A DNA stretch of 33,925 nucleotides, from positions 1 to 33,925 of the forward strand of contig URLF01000021.1 of assembly GCA_900548705.1 (NCBI GenBank). Direction: 5' to 3'. Shown in pieces: positions 24,004-32,488 of the stretch. Position 1 is the stretch's first letter. Each line of letters begins with the position of its first letter. The notes under the pieces are model-generated. The model searched no databases. It was not told the DNA's origin and worked only from the letters and a program-made list of their open reading frames with translations. The stretch is from an uncultured Porphyromonadaceae bacterium (lineage in GTDB: Bacteria > Bacteroidota > Bacteroidia > Bacteroidales > Muribaculaceae). Both the position numbers and the translations under genes were made by a program.

Positions 24004-25425
24004 TCAACGGTCGCTACGGAACGGAATGAGGGGGAGGAAATCGGCGCCACACATATTGCCGAGCTGAAAATCGTGGAAACAATAGCGGACATGACGCGGG
24101 GCTTCAACTTCCGGTGATGCCAGAATCACAAATGCCTTCTGGTCGTCTATACCCACCACTTCAGCGGGATAAAACACCTTGTCTTCCCCGGCGATTTCAA
24201 AGCCTTTTATGTTGTGGTTTCTGCACAAACCGTTGCGTGGGGCATCAAAGAGAACTTTGAGCCGGTTTCCATCCTGCTCGAGGCTTTTAAAGCGGGGAGC
24301 ATCAACCGGAAACTGGGTATGACCATATGTGTGGTTGAGCGCGAGATTTCCCAGGCGGTTGCCGATAGTCCGTTTCTCTGCAGGATGGATGTTGTGTCGT
24401 TCATGGGGCATAGCCATGTCATTTGTGGCCACCATTCCGCTGTTGGGTATCATACCTATCGCATCCCATTGGGCTTCACGCAGATACGGGGAACGGTCAT
24501 TGCCATAATCAAAGGGGGCAATCTCGACGGCATAGAATGGGATATCCCCCTCTCCTATCATCTCGCGCCAATGGCCGACCATTGTGGCCAACCGCGAGGC
24601 ATAGGTCTGCCAGCTGTCCACATTCGAGCATCCTTGATACCACAGTATCCCTTTATATGTGTAATCTTTGACCGGCAAGAACATGGCATTATACATCACA
24701 ACGGGACGCATCCAATGCACCATCCCCTCGATGCTGTCGCGGTCAAGACTGATATCCGTATAATCCTTAACAATCTCTTCCGGCAGCCAGCTCTCCACCC
24801 TCGCACCGCCATAAGCCGCACTGACGATTCCGACCGGGACCTCCAGCACATCAGACACCCGTTTGGCGAAATGCCAGGCGACAGCACTGAATTCAGGGGC
24901 GGTCTTGGGGGACGGCACCACCCAGGAGGCTGCCACCGTGTCAAGCGGATGATAGCTTTGTGTCAGCGGGACAGTCAGGAATCTTATCGACCCAGCCCGT
25001 TTTGAAGCCTCCGCCACTTCATCATACCCCCCATTCACCGGACAAGGCTCGTAACCTTTAAGAGGCATCTGCATATTCGACTGTCCCGACGCGAGCCATA
25101 CCTCACCTATGAGGACATTGTTGATTGTGACGGTGTCCCGGTCTGAATTATCTATGAAAGTGATGGAATGGGTGTCAAAATTTCCCGAGGGAGTATCGAC
25201 CGTGCCGAGCCATCGGCCATCTTTGCCGGTCTTGACGACAGTGACATCATCGCTCCATGAGGGCCTTATCTCAATCGTGCCGGAAGCAGAAGCATTGCCC
25301 CACAGTCTGGCCTTTGATTCCTGCTGCAACACCATGTTGTCTCCCACCATAGAGTTGAGCGTCACTTTGGCCTGCAAGGGGACAACAACCGCCGCCAACA
25401 AACTGGCGGCAAATAATTTGTTCAT
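24004..25425 (-). CDS. Sialate O-acetylesterase-family SGNH esterase
   Basis: This 473-residue secreted esterase has a signal peptide (MNKLFAASLLAAVVVPLQA). It opens with the family's beta-domain (SMVGDNMVLQQ), then the SGNH block VWLASGQSNMQMPL with nucleophile Ser116. It also has GILWYQGCSNVD (about 257-268), the usual second conserved block, and the late ATNDMAMPHERHNIHPAEK segment carrying the likely catalytic Asp/His. Families of this type remove acetyl groups from sialic acids or plant polysaccharides. Because it is cotranscribed with a GH5 enzyme and no sialidase is nearby, hemicellulose deacetylation seems more likely here. No strong promoter was identified: a near-match TTACTTTG lies about 64 nt upstream. 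Confidence 0.85.
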   Translation of the reverse strand: MNKLFAASLLAAVVVPLQAKVTLNSMVGDNMVLQQESKARLWGNASASGTIEIRPSWSDDVTVVKTGKDGRWLGTVDTPSGNFDTHSITFIDNSDRDTVTINNVLIGEVWLASGQSNMQMPLKGYEPCPVNGGYDEVAEASKRAGSIRFLTVPLTQSYHPLDTVAASWVVPSPKTAPEFSAVAWHFAKRVSDVLEVPVGIVSAAYGGARVESWLPEEIVKDYTDISLDRDSIEGMVHWMRPVVMYNAMFLPVKDYTYKGILWYQGCSNVDSWQTYASRLATMVGHWREMIGEGDIPFYAVEIAPFDYGNDRSPYLREAQWDAIGMIPNSGMVATNDMAMPHERHNIHPAEKRTIGNRLGNLALNHTYGHTQFPVDAPRFKSLEQDGNRLKVLFDAPRNGLCRNHNIKGFEIAGEDKVFYPAEVVGIDDQKAFVILASPEVEAPRHVRYCFHDFQLGNMCGADFLPLIPFRSDR

Positions 25426-25597
25426 GATTCTAAGTTAAGGATAAGTTTGAAAAGTCGGAGGCCGCAACCTCCATTAAGAATTAGTTTCACAAAGTAACAT
25501 CTTTTTCACGACTTATCCAAATTCTCTCCGAATGTTTTGTCTCCACGACCTTAATCCACCGCCCCATTGGAAAAATCAAAATAAAATTCATTTTCCC

Positions 25598-25627
25598 TTG
25601 GCATATTAAAAAAAAGCATTAACTTTG
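25598..25627 (+). promoter_or_regulatory. Promoter of tRNA-Gly
   Basis: TTG (25598-25600), 19 nt, TAACTTTG (25620-25627). Transcription would begin about 15 nt before the tRNA. Confidence 0.75.
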
Positions 25628-25647
25628 CATCGAAAATATGACATCAC

Positions 25648-25723
25648 GCGGTAATAGCTCAGTTGGTAGAGCATCAGCTTCCCAAGCTGAGGGTCGCGAG
25701 TTCGAGCCTCGTTTACCGCTCCA
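25648..25723 (+). tRNA. tRNA-Gly (CCC anticodon)
   Basis: A full cloverleaf of 73 nt plus an encoded CCA end (25721-25723). The acceptor arms GCGGTAA (25648-25654) and TTACCGC (25713-25719) pair exactly. The D arm (AGCTCAGTTGGTAGAGC) is normal. The anticodon stem TCAGC/GCTGA encloses the loop TTCCCAA, giving anticodon CCC, which reads GGG glycine codons. The T loop TTCGAGC is standard. It stands alone, with its own promoter and a hairpin just downstream. Confidence 0.96.
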
Positions 25724-25728
25724 ATCGG

Positions 25729-25767
25729 AATCGCTAAACTCAACAGTCCAATGTGATTTTAGCGATT
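25729..25767 (+). terminator. Hairpin terminator after tRNA-Gly
   Basis: AATCGCTAAA (25729-25738) pairs exactly with TTTAGCGATT (25758-25767), starting 6 nt after the CCA end. There is only a weak T-rich tail. Confidence 0.65.
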
Positions 25768-25815
25768 TCGTCATTTAATATATTGACTGACAATCATTTT
25801 GTTTAAACATATCAT

Positions 25816-26229
25816 ATGAAAAAGTCGATTATTTTCTCTTTCCTGATGGCTATCTTCGCCATCGCCATCACCTCCTGCTCATCAAGCCAGGATGAACTCA
25901 AGAAAGCCTGCGAGGAGGCCACCAAGCAGTGTCCCGTACAGGCCGATTACGGCATGTCTATCGTATCAATCGATTATGCCGATAACAATGTGGTCTACAA
26001 TGTCGAGGTTGACGAAGCCATCTACGGAGCTGACGCAATTCAGCAGTTCACCGCTGCTAAAGACCAGATGAGCGACGCTATGAAACAGGCTATCCTCTCG
26101 GGGTCTGACAAAGACATCGCCGCTATGGTAGAGCTTTGCCGCAAGGCCAACGCCAACATCATCTTCAAGTACACCGGCAAGCCCTCAGGCCTGTCGATGG
26201 AAATCGAGATTCCTGCAAACGAGCTTTAA
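25816..26229 (+). CDS. Small lipoprotein of unknown function
   Basis: This 137-residue lipoprotein has signal MKKSIIFSFLMAIFAIAITSC with lipobox AITSC (Cys21). The mature part begins SSSQDELKKACEEATKQCPVQADYG, with two Cys that could form a disulfide. A two-layer alpha/beta pattern follows (MSIVSIDYADNNVVYNVEVDE, a helical middle, then ANIIFKYTGKPSGLSMEIEIP). I do not recognise the family; small Bacteroidetes lipoproteins of this form are common and mostly uncharacterised. It is monocistronic between the tRNA terminator and a strong hairpin. Confidence 0.85.
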   Translation: MKKSIIFSFLMAIFAIAITSCSSSQDELKKACEEATKQCPVQADYGMSIVSIDYADNNVVYNVEVDEAIYGADAIQQFTAAKDQMSDAMKQAILSGSDKDIAAMVELCRKANANIIFKYTGKPSGLSMEIEIPANEL

Positions 26230-26250
26230 TTCAAGCACAATATTCTCAAC

Positions 26251-26289
26251 AAGCGGCCTGCAAGTCTGTCACAAGACTGCGGGCCGCTT
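26251..26289 (+). terminator. Hairpin terminator after the small lipoprotein gene
   Basis: AAGCGGCC (26251-26258) pairs with GGCCGCTT (26282-26289), extended inside by AGTCT/AGACT with a bulge, and followed by CCCTTTTGC. Confidence 0.8.
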
Positions 26290-26363
26290 CCCTTTTGCAT
26301 ATTCCTGGTCTATCAATACACCCGGGGTCACCACCGGCATTGTCAAGATTCATGACTGTTTTG

Positions 26364-26395
26364 TTTGCGTCCTTTTGGAATTTTGACTACATTTG
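26364..26395 (+). promoter_or_regulatory. Promoter of the class III FBPase gene
   Basis: TTTG (26364-26367), 20 nt, TACATTTG (26388-26395): a full consensus. The frame extends upstream to TTG 26365, but that lies inside this promoter, so the start must be ATG 26416 or 26428. Confidence 0.75.
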
Positions 26396-26427
26396 CGGAG
26401 GTTCATTCCAAATCAATGCTGCAAGCT

Positions 26428-28425
26428 ATGGATAATCATAATCATTTCACCCCCGACAGTTTCGCCAACGACCTCAGGCTGATGGAACTCCTGAGCCAGA
26501 ATTTCCCTACCGTAAGCGCGGCATCGACAGAAATCATCAACCTTGAGGCAATCCTCAACCTGCCGAAAGGGACGGAGCATTTCATCGCCGATATCCATGG
26601 CGAACATGAGGCGTTTGACCATATCGTCCGCAATGCTTCCGGAAATATCCGCCGGAAGGTCAATGAAATTTATGGCAACACTATGCGTGACGAGGAAATC
26701 AGGAGGCTCTGCACCCTGATTTATTATCCGGAACGGAAACTTGAGGAAATCAAGGAGACGGAGGAGGAGATGGAAGATTTCTACAACGTCACCCTCCACA
26801 GGCTTGTCAAGGTCTGCAGGTCGGTCTCTTCGAAATACACCCGCTCGAAGGTGCGCAAGACCCTGCCGAAGGGGTTCGCATATATAATAGAGGAGCTTCT
26901 CCATGAGGAGCATGACGACCACAACAAGCAGGCTTATTATTCACGCATCATCGAGACCATAATATCGACGGGACAGGCAGATGATTTCATCGTGGCCATC
27001 TCAAAGGTCATACAGCGGCTTAGCATCGACTGGCTCCACATCCTCGGGGATGTCTACGACCGTGGGCCTGGCGCACATATAATAATGGACCGCCTGATGA
27101 CCTACGAACGGTTTGACATGCAATGGGGCAACCATGACGCATTGTGGATCGGAGCGGCTGCCGGGAATGAATGCTGTATAGCGAATGTACTCAGGATTTC
27201 CTTACGTTACGGCAATATGGCCACCCTTGAAGACGGATATGGAATCAACCTTGTGCCCTTGGCCACTTTCGCGATGGAGACCTACGGCGATGATGATTGC
27301 AACCAGTTCCTTCCGAAACTGCCTGAGGACTATGACATCGATGACAAGAGCCGAATGCTCCTCGCGAGGATGCACAAAGCCATCGCCATAATTCAGTTCA
27401 AGCTTGAAGGGGTATTGATAGACAAAAGGCCGGAATGGAATATGGAGGAACGCAAGCTGCTCCATAAGATGAACATCCCCCACGCGACGATTGAGATTGA
27501 CGGTACCACGCATCCCTTGCTCGACAACAATTTCCCGACTATCGACCCGGATGCCCCCTATCGTCTCACCCCCGAGGAGAAAAACCTCGTCACCAAACTG
27601 CGTCACTCATTCCTGGTCAGCGACAAACTGCGCCGCCATGTCGACCTGATGTTCTCCCACGGCTGTCTCTACACCATAATTAACTCAAACCTGCTGTTCC
27701 ATGCCTCCGTTCCACTGAATCCTGACGGCACACTCAAGGAGGTCGACCTTGAGGGAAAGAAATACAGCGGACGCGAGTTGCTTCACCGTGTCGGCATGAC
27801 GATGAGGGCGGCCTTCAATGAGGACACCCCCGCTGACCGGAAGGAATTTGCCACCGACTATTTCTGGTATCTGTGGTGCGGCCCATCCTCTCCCCTCTTC
27901 GACAAGGCCCGGATGACCACCTTTGAACGCTATTTCATCGCCGACAAGGAGACCCACAAAGAGGAGAAAGGAGCTTACTACACTCTCCGAGATGATCCGA
28001 AGGTCTGCGAGATGATTCTCGACGCTTTCGGCGTGAAGGGTGAGCATCGCCATATCATCAACGGCCATGTTCCGGTGAAGGTAGGAAAAGGGGAATGCCC
28101 GGTACGCGCCGACGGCATGCTTCTCGTCATCGACGGCGGTTTCGCCAAGGCTTACCACAACACGACCGGTATTGCCGGTTACACTCTGGTCTACCACTCC
28201 CGGGGGCTGCAGCTCGTGCAGCACGAACCGTTCACATCCACGGAGGAAGCGATATCTTCAGCGGCCGACATCCTCGGAACGACACAGATTGTCGAGCTGT
28301 CAAACCATCGCCAGCGCGTCAGGGACACTGACAAAGGCCACGAGCTGCAAAGCCAGATTGACGAGCTGACCCGGTTGCTCTATGCCTATCGCCACGGTAT
28401 CGTGAAGGAACGTGCCAGCCGTTGA
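26428..28425 (+). CDS. fbp: Fructose-1,6-bisphosphatase class III
   Basis: This 665-residue enzyme hydrolyses fructose-1,6-bisphosphate to fructose-6-phosphate, the committed step of gluconeogenesis. It belongs to the Firmicutes/Bacteroidetes class III family with a calcineurin-like metallophosphatase core. Visible metal-site motifs are ADIHGEHEAF (Asp55, His57), GDVYDRGPGAH (about 208-218) and WGNHDALWIG (about 233-242). Late conserved blocks are INGHVPVKVGKGE and VIDGGFAKAYHNTTGIAGYTL. ATG 26428 (MDNHNHFTPDSF) gives the usual family length; ATG 26416 would add four residues. It is preceded by a consensus promoter and stands alone. Confidence 0.95.
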   Translation: MDNHNHFTPDSFANDLRLMELLSQNFPTVSAASTEIINLEAILNLPKGTEHFIADIHGEHEAFDHIVRNASGNIRRKVNEIYGNTMRDEEIRRLCTLIYYPERKLEEIKETEEEMEDFYNVTLHRLVKVCRSVSSKYTRSKVRKTLPKGFAYIIEELLHEEHDDHNKQAYYSRIIETIISTGQADDFIVAISKVIQRLSIDWLHILGDVYDRGPGAHIIMDRLMTYERFDMQWGNHDALWIGAAAGNECCIANVLRISLRYGNMATLEDGYGINLVPLATFAMETYGDDDCNQFLPKLPEDYDIDDKSRMLLARMHKAIAIIQFKLEGVLIDKRPEWNMEERKLLHKMNIPHATIEIDGTTHPLLDNNFPTIDPDAPYRLTPEEKNLVTKLRHSFLVSDKLRRHVDLMFSHGCLYTIINSNLLFHASVPLNPDGTLKEVDLEGKKYSGRELLHRVGMTMRAAFNEDTPADRKEFATDYFWYLWCGPSSPLFDKARMTTFERYFIADKETHKEEKGAYYTLRDDPKVCEMILDAFGVKGEHRHIINGHVPVKVGKGECPVRADGMLLVIDGGFAKAYHNTTGIAGYTLVYHSRGLQLVQHEPFTSTEEAISSAADILGTTQIVELSNHRQRVRDTDKGHELQSQIDELTRLLYAYRHGIVKERASR

Positions 28426-28477
28426 CCGGAATCATCCGTATCTTACGGAACAGACACATTTTCCGGGAAACCATAAT

Positions 28478-28508
28478 TTTGTCAGTTGCGCGGGATTTGC
28501 TACCTTTG
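28478..28508 (+). promoter_or_regulatory. Promoter of the tsaC-type gene and probable downstream operon
   Basis: TTTG (28478-28481), 19 nt, TACCTTTG (28501-28508). The box ends 10 nt before ATG 28519, so the leader is only about 4-5 nt. Confidence 0.7.
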
Positions 28509-28518
28509 TTAGCGCAAA

Positions 28519-29136
28519 ATGGAAAAGAAAAAAGACACCAACATAAGCCACCCCTCGACTCCCGACAAGAAGATGCTCGAAGAGGTGGCCAAAGCCGCTG
28601 AAATCGTCAAACGTGGCGGCCTGATTCTTTACCCCACCGACACAGTGTGGGGAATAGGATGTGACGCTTCAAATCCCGAGGCGGTGAAAAAAGTGTACGC
28701 TCTTAAACGCCGCGCCGACAACAAAGCCATGATTGTGCTTGTCAGCTCAGCCGATGAGGTGGGTAACTATGTCGAGTCTATGCCTGACATCGCCCGTGAC
28801 CTGATAGAGGTGTCAGAGAATCCGCTGACCATCGTCTACGACCGGGGAACCCGGCTTGCCCCGGAACTGCTCGGCGAGGATGGCACTGTCGGCATCCGGG
28901 TCACCCGGGAGGCTTTCTCGGCCAATCTCTGCCGCAAGCTCAGAAGGCCCCTTGTCTCAACCTCAGCCAATATCTCCGGCGAACCTGCCGCCGCGCTTTT
29001 CCCTGAAATCTCGGAGGAGATAATCAACGGGGTAGACTATGTGGTAGATTACCGTCGCGACGATCTCCAGCGCAAACGGCCATCCACTGTGATGAGGCTC
29101 TCCTCCAATGGTGTTTTCAAAATACTGCGCCCCTGA
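28519..29136 (+). CDS. L-threonylcarbamoyladenylate synthase (TsaC/Sua5/YrdC family)
   Basis: This 205-residue enzyme makes threonylcarbamoyl-AMP from threonine, bicarbonate and ATP, the first step of the t6A37 modification in ANN-decoding tRNAs. The YrdC fold is visible from GGLILYPTDTVWGIGCDA (about 34-51), the substrate-binding KRRADNKAMIVLV (about 63-75), and VGIRVTREAF followed by RPLVSTSANISGEPA (about 146-160). It lacks the extra C-terminal Sua5 domain, so it is of the short TsaC/YciO type. The 54-nt gap to the next gene suggests cotranscription. A YciO-type paralogue with another role cannot be ruled out. Confidence 0.88.
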   Translation: MEKKKDTNISHPSTPDKKMLEEVAKAAEIVKRGGLILYPTDTVWGIGCDASNPEAVKKVYALKRRADNKAMIVLVSSADEVGNYVESMPDIARDLIEVSENPLTIVYDRGTRLAPELLGEDGTVGIRVTREAFSANLCRKLRRPLVSTSANISGEPAAALFPEISEEIINGVDYVVDYRRDDLQRKRPSTVMRLSSNGVFKILRP

Positions 29137-29190
29137 CCCGCCAGTATGAATGATGATTGACACAACCCCGCTAATGACAATCCGCCACCA

Positions 29191-30627
29191 ATGATTACCG
29201 AGAAACATCAACGGATTCGCTATGTCGTCGGAGACCTTCTGGCGACATCATTGGCCTGGTTTGTGTTCAACATCATCCGCTACACCCAGATTGTCATTCC
29301 CCAGGGAATGACGATTCCATCATTTTCCGCCTACTACTCCATCAACCCGGTAATCCAGGGACAGATTTTCTTCCCCCTTATGATGATGGGACTGTATTAT
29401 CTCTCAGGATATTACAACCGCCCGCTCTTTCGATCAAGGCTTGACGAACTGCTGACAACTATCTCGACAGCCATAATCGGATCAATCATCATATTTTTCC
29501 TCGCGTTGGTGAATGACCCGATACCAGACCGGGCGAGCAACATCGAGCTTGTGGCCATACTCTTCGCGTTGTTGTTCTCGATAGTCTACCTTGTCAGACT
29601 CAGCATAACAGCTTATGGCCTCAAAAAGATAAACCGGGGCAAGCTGACACGGCCGATGGTGGTAATCGGGGTAAACAATGACGCGCGGCGGTTGCGCCAC
29701 CGTATGGAATCCACCCCGGGACGCGGCCATAAGGTGGTCGCCTTCGTCAATCCCGGCGGCTTGTCAGCAGAGACGCAGAAAGAGACCTTCGACGGGCTTC
29801 CCGTACTCTCCATTGATGAACTCGCATCGTCCAAAGAAACACTCGGCTTGGTAGCGCTCCTGATTCCCGAAGGTATCTCGGCAGGCAAGACGGCCGACTT
29901 CTCCGAGGTGCTCAACCGACTGTTCCCTCTTGAGATACCGATACTGGTCTCCCCCTCCTCCATGCAGCCAGCCAGCCATTTGCAGAATCTCAGAGACATC
30001 GCAGGGGAACCGCTCATCAACATCTGCTCGGCCCGGATGTCAGACTCCACGCAAAACCTCAAACGCGTGGGTGACATACTTGTGTCATCTGCCGCGCTGG
30101 TTCTGCTGTCACCGCTGTTCGCCATCTTCGCGATACTGATAAAACGAGACTCCAAGGGCCCGGTGTTCTACCGGCAGGAAAGAATCGGCTATCATAAGAA
30201 GCCTTTCAGGATAATCAAATTCCGGACGATGGTGGCCGACGCGGAACCCGCAGGCCCGCGCCTCTCATCCGAGGGTGACAGCCGCATTACACGTCTCGGA
30301 CGTTTTATGCGTAAATACCGTCTCGACGAGCTCCCCCAGTTTGTCAATGTCCTCAAAGGGGAGATGTCTCTCGTCGGCCCACGCCCCGAAAGGGAGTTCT
30401 TCATCCGCCAGATACTCAAGAAAGCCCCATATTACTCGTTGCTCCATCAGGTGCGCCCCGGCATCACATCCTGGGGGATGGTGAAGCACGGCTACGCCTC
30501 CACTGTCGACGAGATGGTCGAGCGTGCCAGGTTTGACCTGATATATCTTGAGAACATCTCTCTGATGGTCGACCTGAAAATTTTGCTACATACGGTCAAC
30601 ACGGTCATCAAAGGCCGTGGTGTCTGA
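29191..30627 (+). CDS. Polyprenyl-phosphate sugar-1-phosphate transferase (WcaJ/WbaP type)
   Basis: This 478-residue membrane enzyme transfers a sugar-1-phosphate from a nucleotide sugar to undecaprenyl phosphate, starting assembly of an exopolysaccharide, capsule or O-glycan. The N-terminal half has four or five membrane helices (about 10-130), then a Rossmann-like CoA-binding region (about 145-265, VVIGVNNDARRLRHR). The C-terminal catalytic bacterial sugar-transferase domain (about 288-476) has a membrane hairpin (LVSSAALVLLSPLFAIFAILI), then KGPVFYRQERIGYH, IIKFRTMVADAE, YRLDELPQFVNVLKGEMSLVGPRPE. No glycosyltransferase cluster surrounds it, so the glycan is unknown. It lies between the tsaC-type gene and the ClC gene. 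Confidence 0.92.
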   Translation: MITEKHQRIRYVVGDLLATSLAWFVFNIIRYTQIVIPQGMTIPSFSAYYSINPVIQGQIFFPLMMMGLYYLSGYYNRPLFRSRLDELLTTISTAIIGSIIIFFLALVNDPIPDRASNIELVAILFALLFSIVYLVRLSITAYGLKKINRGKLTRPMVVIGVNNDARRLRHRMESTPGRGHKVVAFVNPGGLSAETQKETFDGLPVLSIDELASSKETLGLVALLIPEGISAGKTADFSEVLNRLFPLEIPILVSPSSMQPASHLQNLRDIAGEPLINICSARMSDSTQNLKRVGDILVSSAALVLLSPLFAIFAILIKRDSKGPVFYRQERIGYHKKPFRIIKFRTMVADAEPAGPRLSSEGDSRITRLGRFMRKYRLDELPQFVNVLKGEMSLVGPRPEREFFIRQILKKAPYYSLLHQVRPGITSWGMVKHGYASTVDEMVERARFDLIYLENISLMVDLKILLHTVNTVIKGRGV

Positions 30628-30645
30628 AAACATTCATCTGATTAT

Positions 30646-32463
30646 ATGCGTGATCCATACCTGCCCCACCGTCTGCGAAAACCTGTCCACGACTTGTGGC
30701 TGAAAATTCTGATTCTCCGGGAGAAGCATATCAAGGAAAAGACCCTTGTCATGATTCTCTCCTTGGCCGTCGGCATTCTCGCCGGACTGGCGGCGATGGT
30801 CCTCAAATGGCTTATTCATTTCATATCCGGCTCACTGACGGTGTTTGTGAATGTCGATGGAGGAAACTACCTCTACATAATCTATCCCTGCATAGGTATT
30901 CTTCTTGCATGCTGGTATGTAAGATATGTGGTCAAAGACAACATATCCCACGGTGTGACGAGAGTCCTGTATTCCATCTCCCAGAACAAAAGCCGTCTGA
31001 AACCCCACAACATGTATACCTCCGTGGTGGCCTCGTCAATCACAATCGGATTCGGAGGTTCGGTGGGAGCGGAAGGCCCGATTGTCTACACCGGGGCGGC
31101 CATCGGTTCAAACCTCGGACAGGCTTTCAGACTCTCCCCGCGAGTGTTGATGATACTTGTCGGATGCGGAGCCGCGGCCGGAATCGCCGGGATATTCAAG
31201 GCCCCCATTGCCGGGATGCTTTTCACCCTGGAGGTGCTGATGCTCGACCTGACCACAGTGACGGTGATGCCGCTGCTTATCGCCTCCATCACCGCAGCCT
31301 CCGTGGCCTACATCTTCACCGGTTACGACCTCGAATTTTTCTTCGTCCAGAGCGAACCGTTCGTCATGGAGAGACTTCCGTTCTTCATCGCCCTCGGCAT
31401 TTTCTGCGGACTGATATCGCTTTATTTCACCCGTGTGATGAACATGATGGAGAAGTTTTTCAAACGCCACCTCCTCAAACAATGGCAACGCACCGCTGTC
31501 GGAGGGGCAATCCTGGCTACCCTCGTGTTCCTTTTCCCTCCCCTCTACGGCGAAGGCTACGGCTCGATAAACTCCCTGCTCAACGGTGACCCAGGGTCGA
31601 TTGTGGATGGCTCGATATTCTATGGCGACCGTGGCGATGTCTGGTTCATCATCATATATATCGGTTTGATTATCGCACTGAAAGGTTTCGCCACCTCAGC
31701 CACCAACGGCGGCGGTGGTGTCGGCGGTACATTCGCCCCCTCGCTATATGTGGGATGTATGACCGGATTCTTCTTCGCGTTCCTGCTGAACCATCTCGGG
31801 TTCGGCATGGAGTTGTCGGTAAAGAATTTCGCCCTGATGGGGATGGCCGGAGTGATGGCGGGCGTCATGCACGCCCCGTTGATGGGAATCTTCCTTACGG
31901 CGGAGATGACCGGCGGATATGAGCTGTTCCTGCCATTGCTTGTGGTGTCAACCCTCTCATACGGTACAATCAAGATTTTCGAGCCGTACTCCATCTACAC
32001 GATGCGTCTGGCCCGTCGCGGCGAGCTGCTGACCCATCACAAGGACAAGGCGGTGCTGACCCTCATGAAGATGAACTCCGTCATCGAGACCGATTTCCTC
32101 TCGGTGACCCCTGATATGAACCTCAGGCAGATGGTAGACACCATATCCAAGTCAAACCGAAACCTTTTCCCGGTAATCGACGGTGAAAACCACCTCATCG
32201 GAGTCGTGCTGCTCGATGACATCCGCAACATAATGTTCCGTCCGGACCTTTACAAGAGATTGTATGTCAGCCGGTTTATGACAGCCGCATCGACCAAGCT
32301 CCATACCTCTGACTCGATGGAACAGGTAATGAAGACCTTTGATGACACCGGCGCATGGAACCTCCCCGTCGTGGATGAGGAGGAGAGGTATGTAGGCTTC
32401 GTGTCGAAATCAAAGATCTTCAATTCCTACCGTCGTGTCCTGCGGCATTATTCCGAGGATTGA
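30646..32463 (+). CDS. ClC-family chloride channel/transporter with two CBS domains
   Basis: This 605-residue inner-membrane protein has the ClC core (about 30-450) and a C-terminal CBS pair (about 470-600, with DFLSVTPDMNLRQMVDTI and GVVLLDDIRNIM, then SMEQVMKTFDDTGAWNLPVVDEEE). The gating glutamate motif is GAEGP (Glu143), the late selectivity loop is GGGVGGTFAPSL, and a Tyr equivalent to the central gate lies in PYSIYTMRLARRG. At the internal proton-glutamate position the protein has APIAGMLFTLEV: Glu196 then Val197 instead of the EE of E. coli ClcA. The early GSGIP motif reads ISHGV. These point to channel-like or altered coupling. It starts 18 nt after the sugar transferase stop. Confidence 0.92.
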   Translation: MRDPYLPHRLRKPVHDLWLKILILREKHIKEKTLVMILSLAVGILAGLAAMVLKWLIHFISGSLTVFVNVDGGNYLYIIYPCIGILLACWYVRYVVKDNISHGVTRVLYSISQNKSRLKPHNMYTSVVASSITIGFGGSVGAEGPIVYTGAAIGSNLGQAFRLSPRVLMILVGCGAAAGIAGIFKAPIAGMLFTLEVLMLDLTTVTVMPLLIASITAASVAYIFTGYDLEFFFVQSEPFVMERLPFFIALGIFCGLISLYFTRVMNMMEKFFKRHLLKQWQRTAVGGAILATLVFLFPPLYGEGYGSINSLLNGDPGSIVDGSIFYGDRGDVWFIIIYIGLIIALKGFATSATNGGGGVGGTFAPSLYVGCMTGFFFAFLLNHLGFGMELSVKNFALMGMAGVMAGVMHAPLMGIFLTAEMTGGYELFLPLLVVSTLSYGTIKIFEPYSIYTMRLARRGELLTHHKDKAVLTLMKMNSVIETDFLSVTPDMNLRQMVDTISKSNRNLFPVIDGENHLIGVVLLDDIRNIMFRPDLYKRLYVSRFMTAASTKLHTSDSMEQVMKTFDDTGAWNLPVVDEEERYVGFVSKSKIFNSYRRVLRHYSED

Positions 32464-32488
32464 CCAGGCGCATTGCGTATTCAGGGCA

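Noticed and set aside
24214..25005. 263-codon plus-strand frame opposite the acetylesterase
   Set aside because: The minus-strand SGNH enzyme has all its family blocks; this frame shows none and has no promoter.
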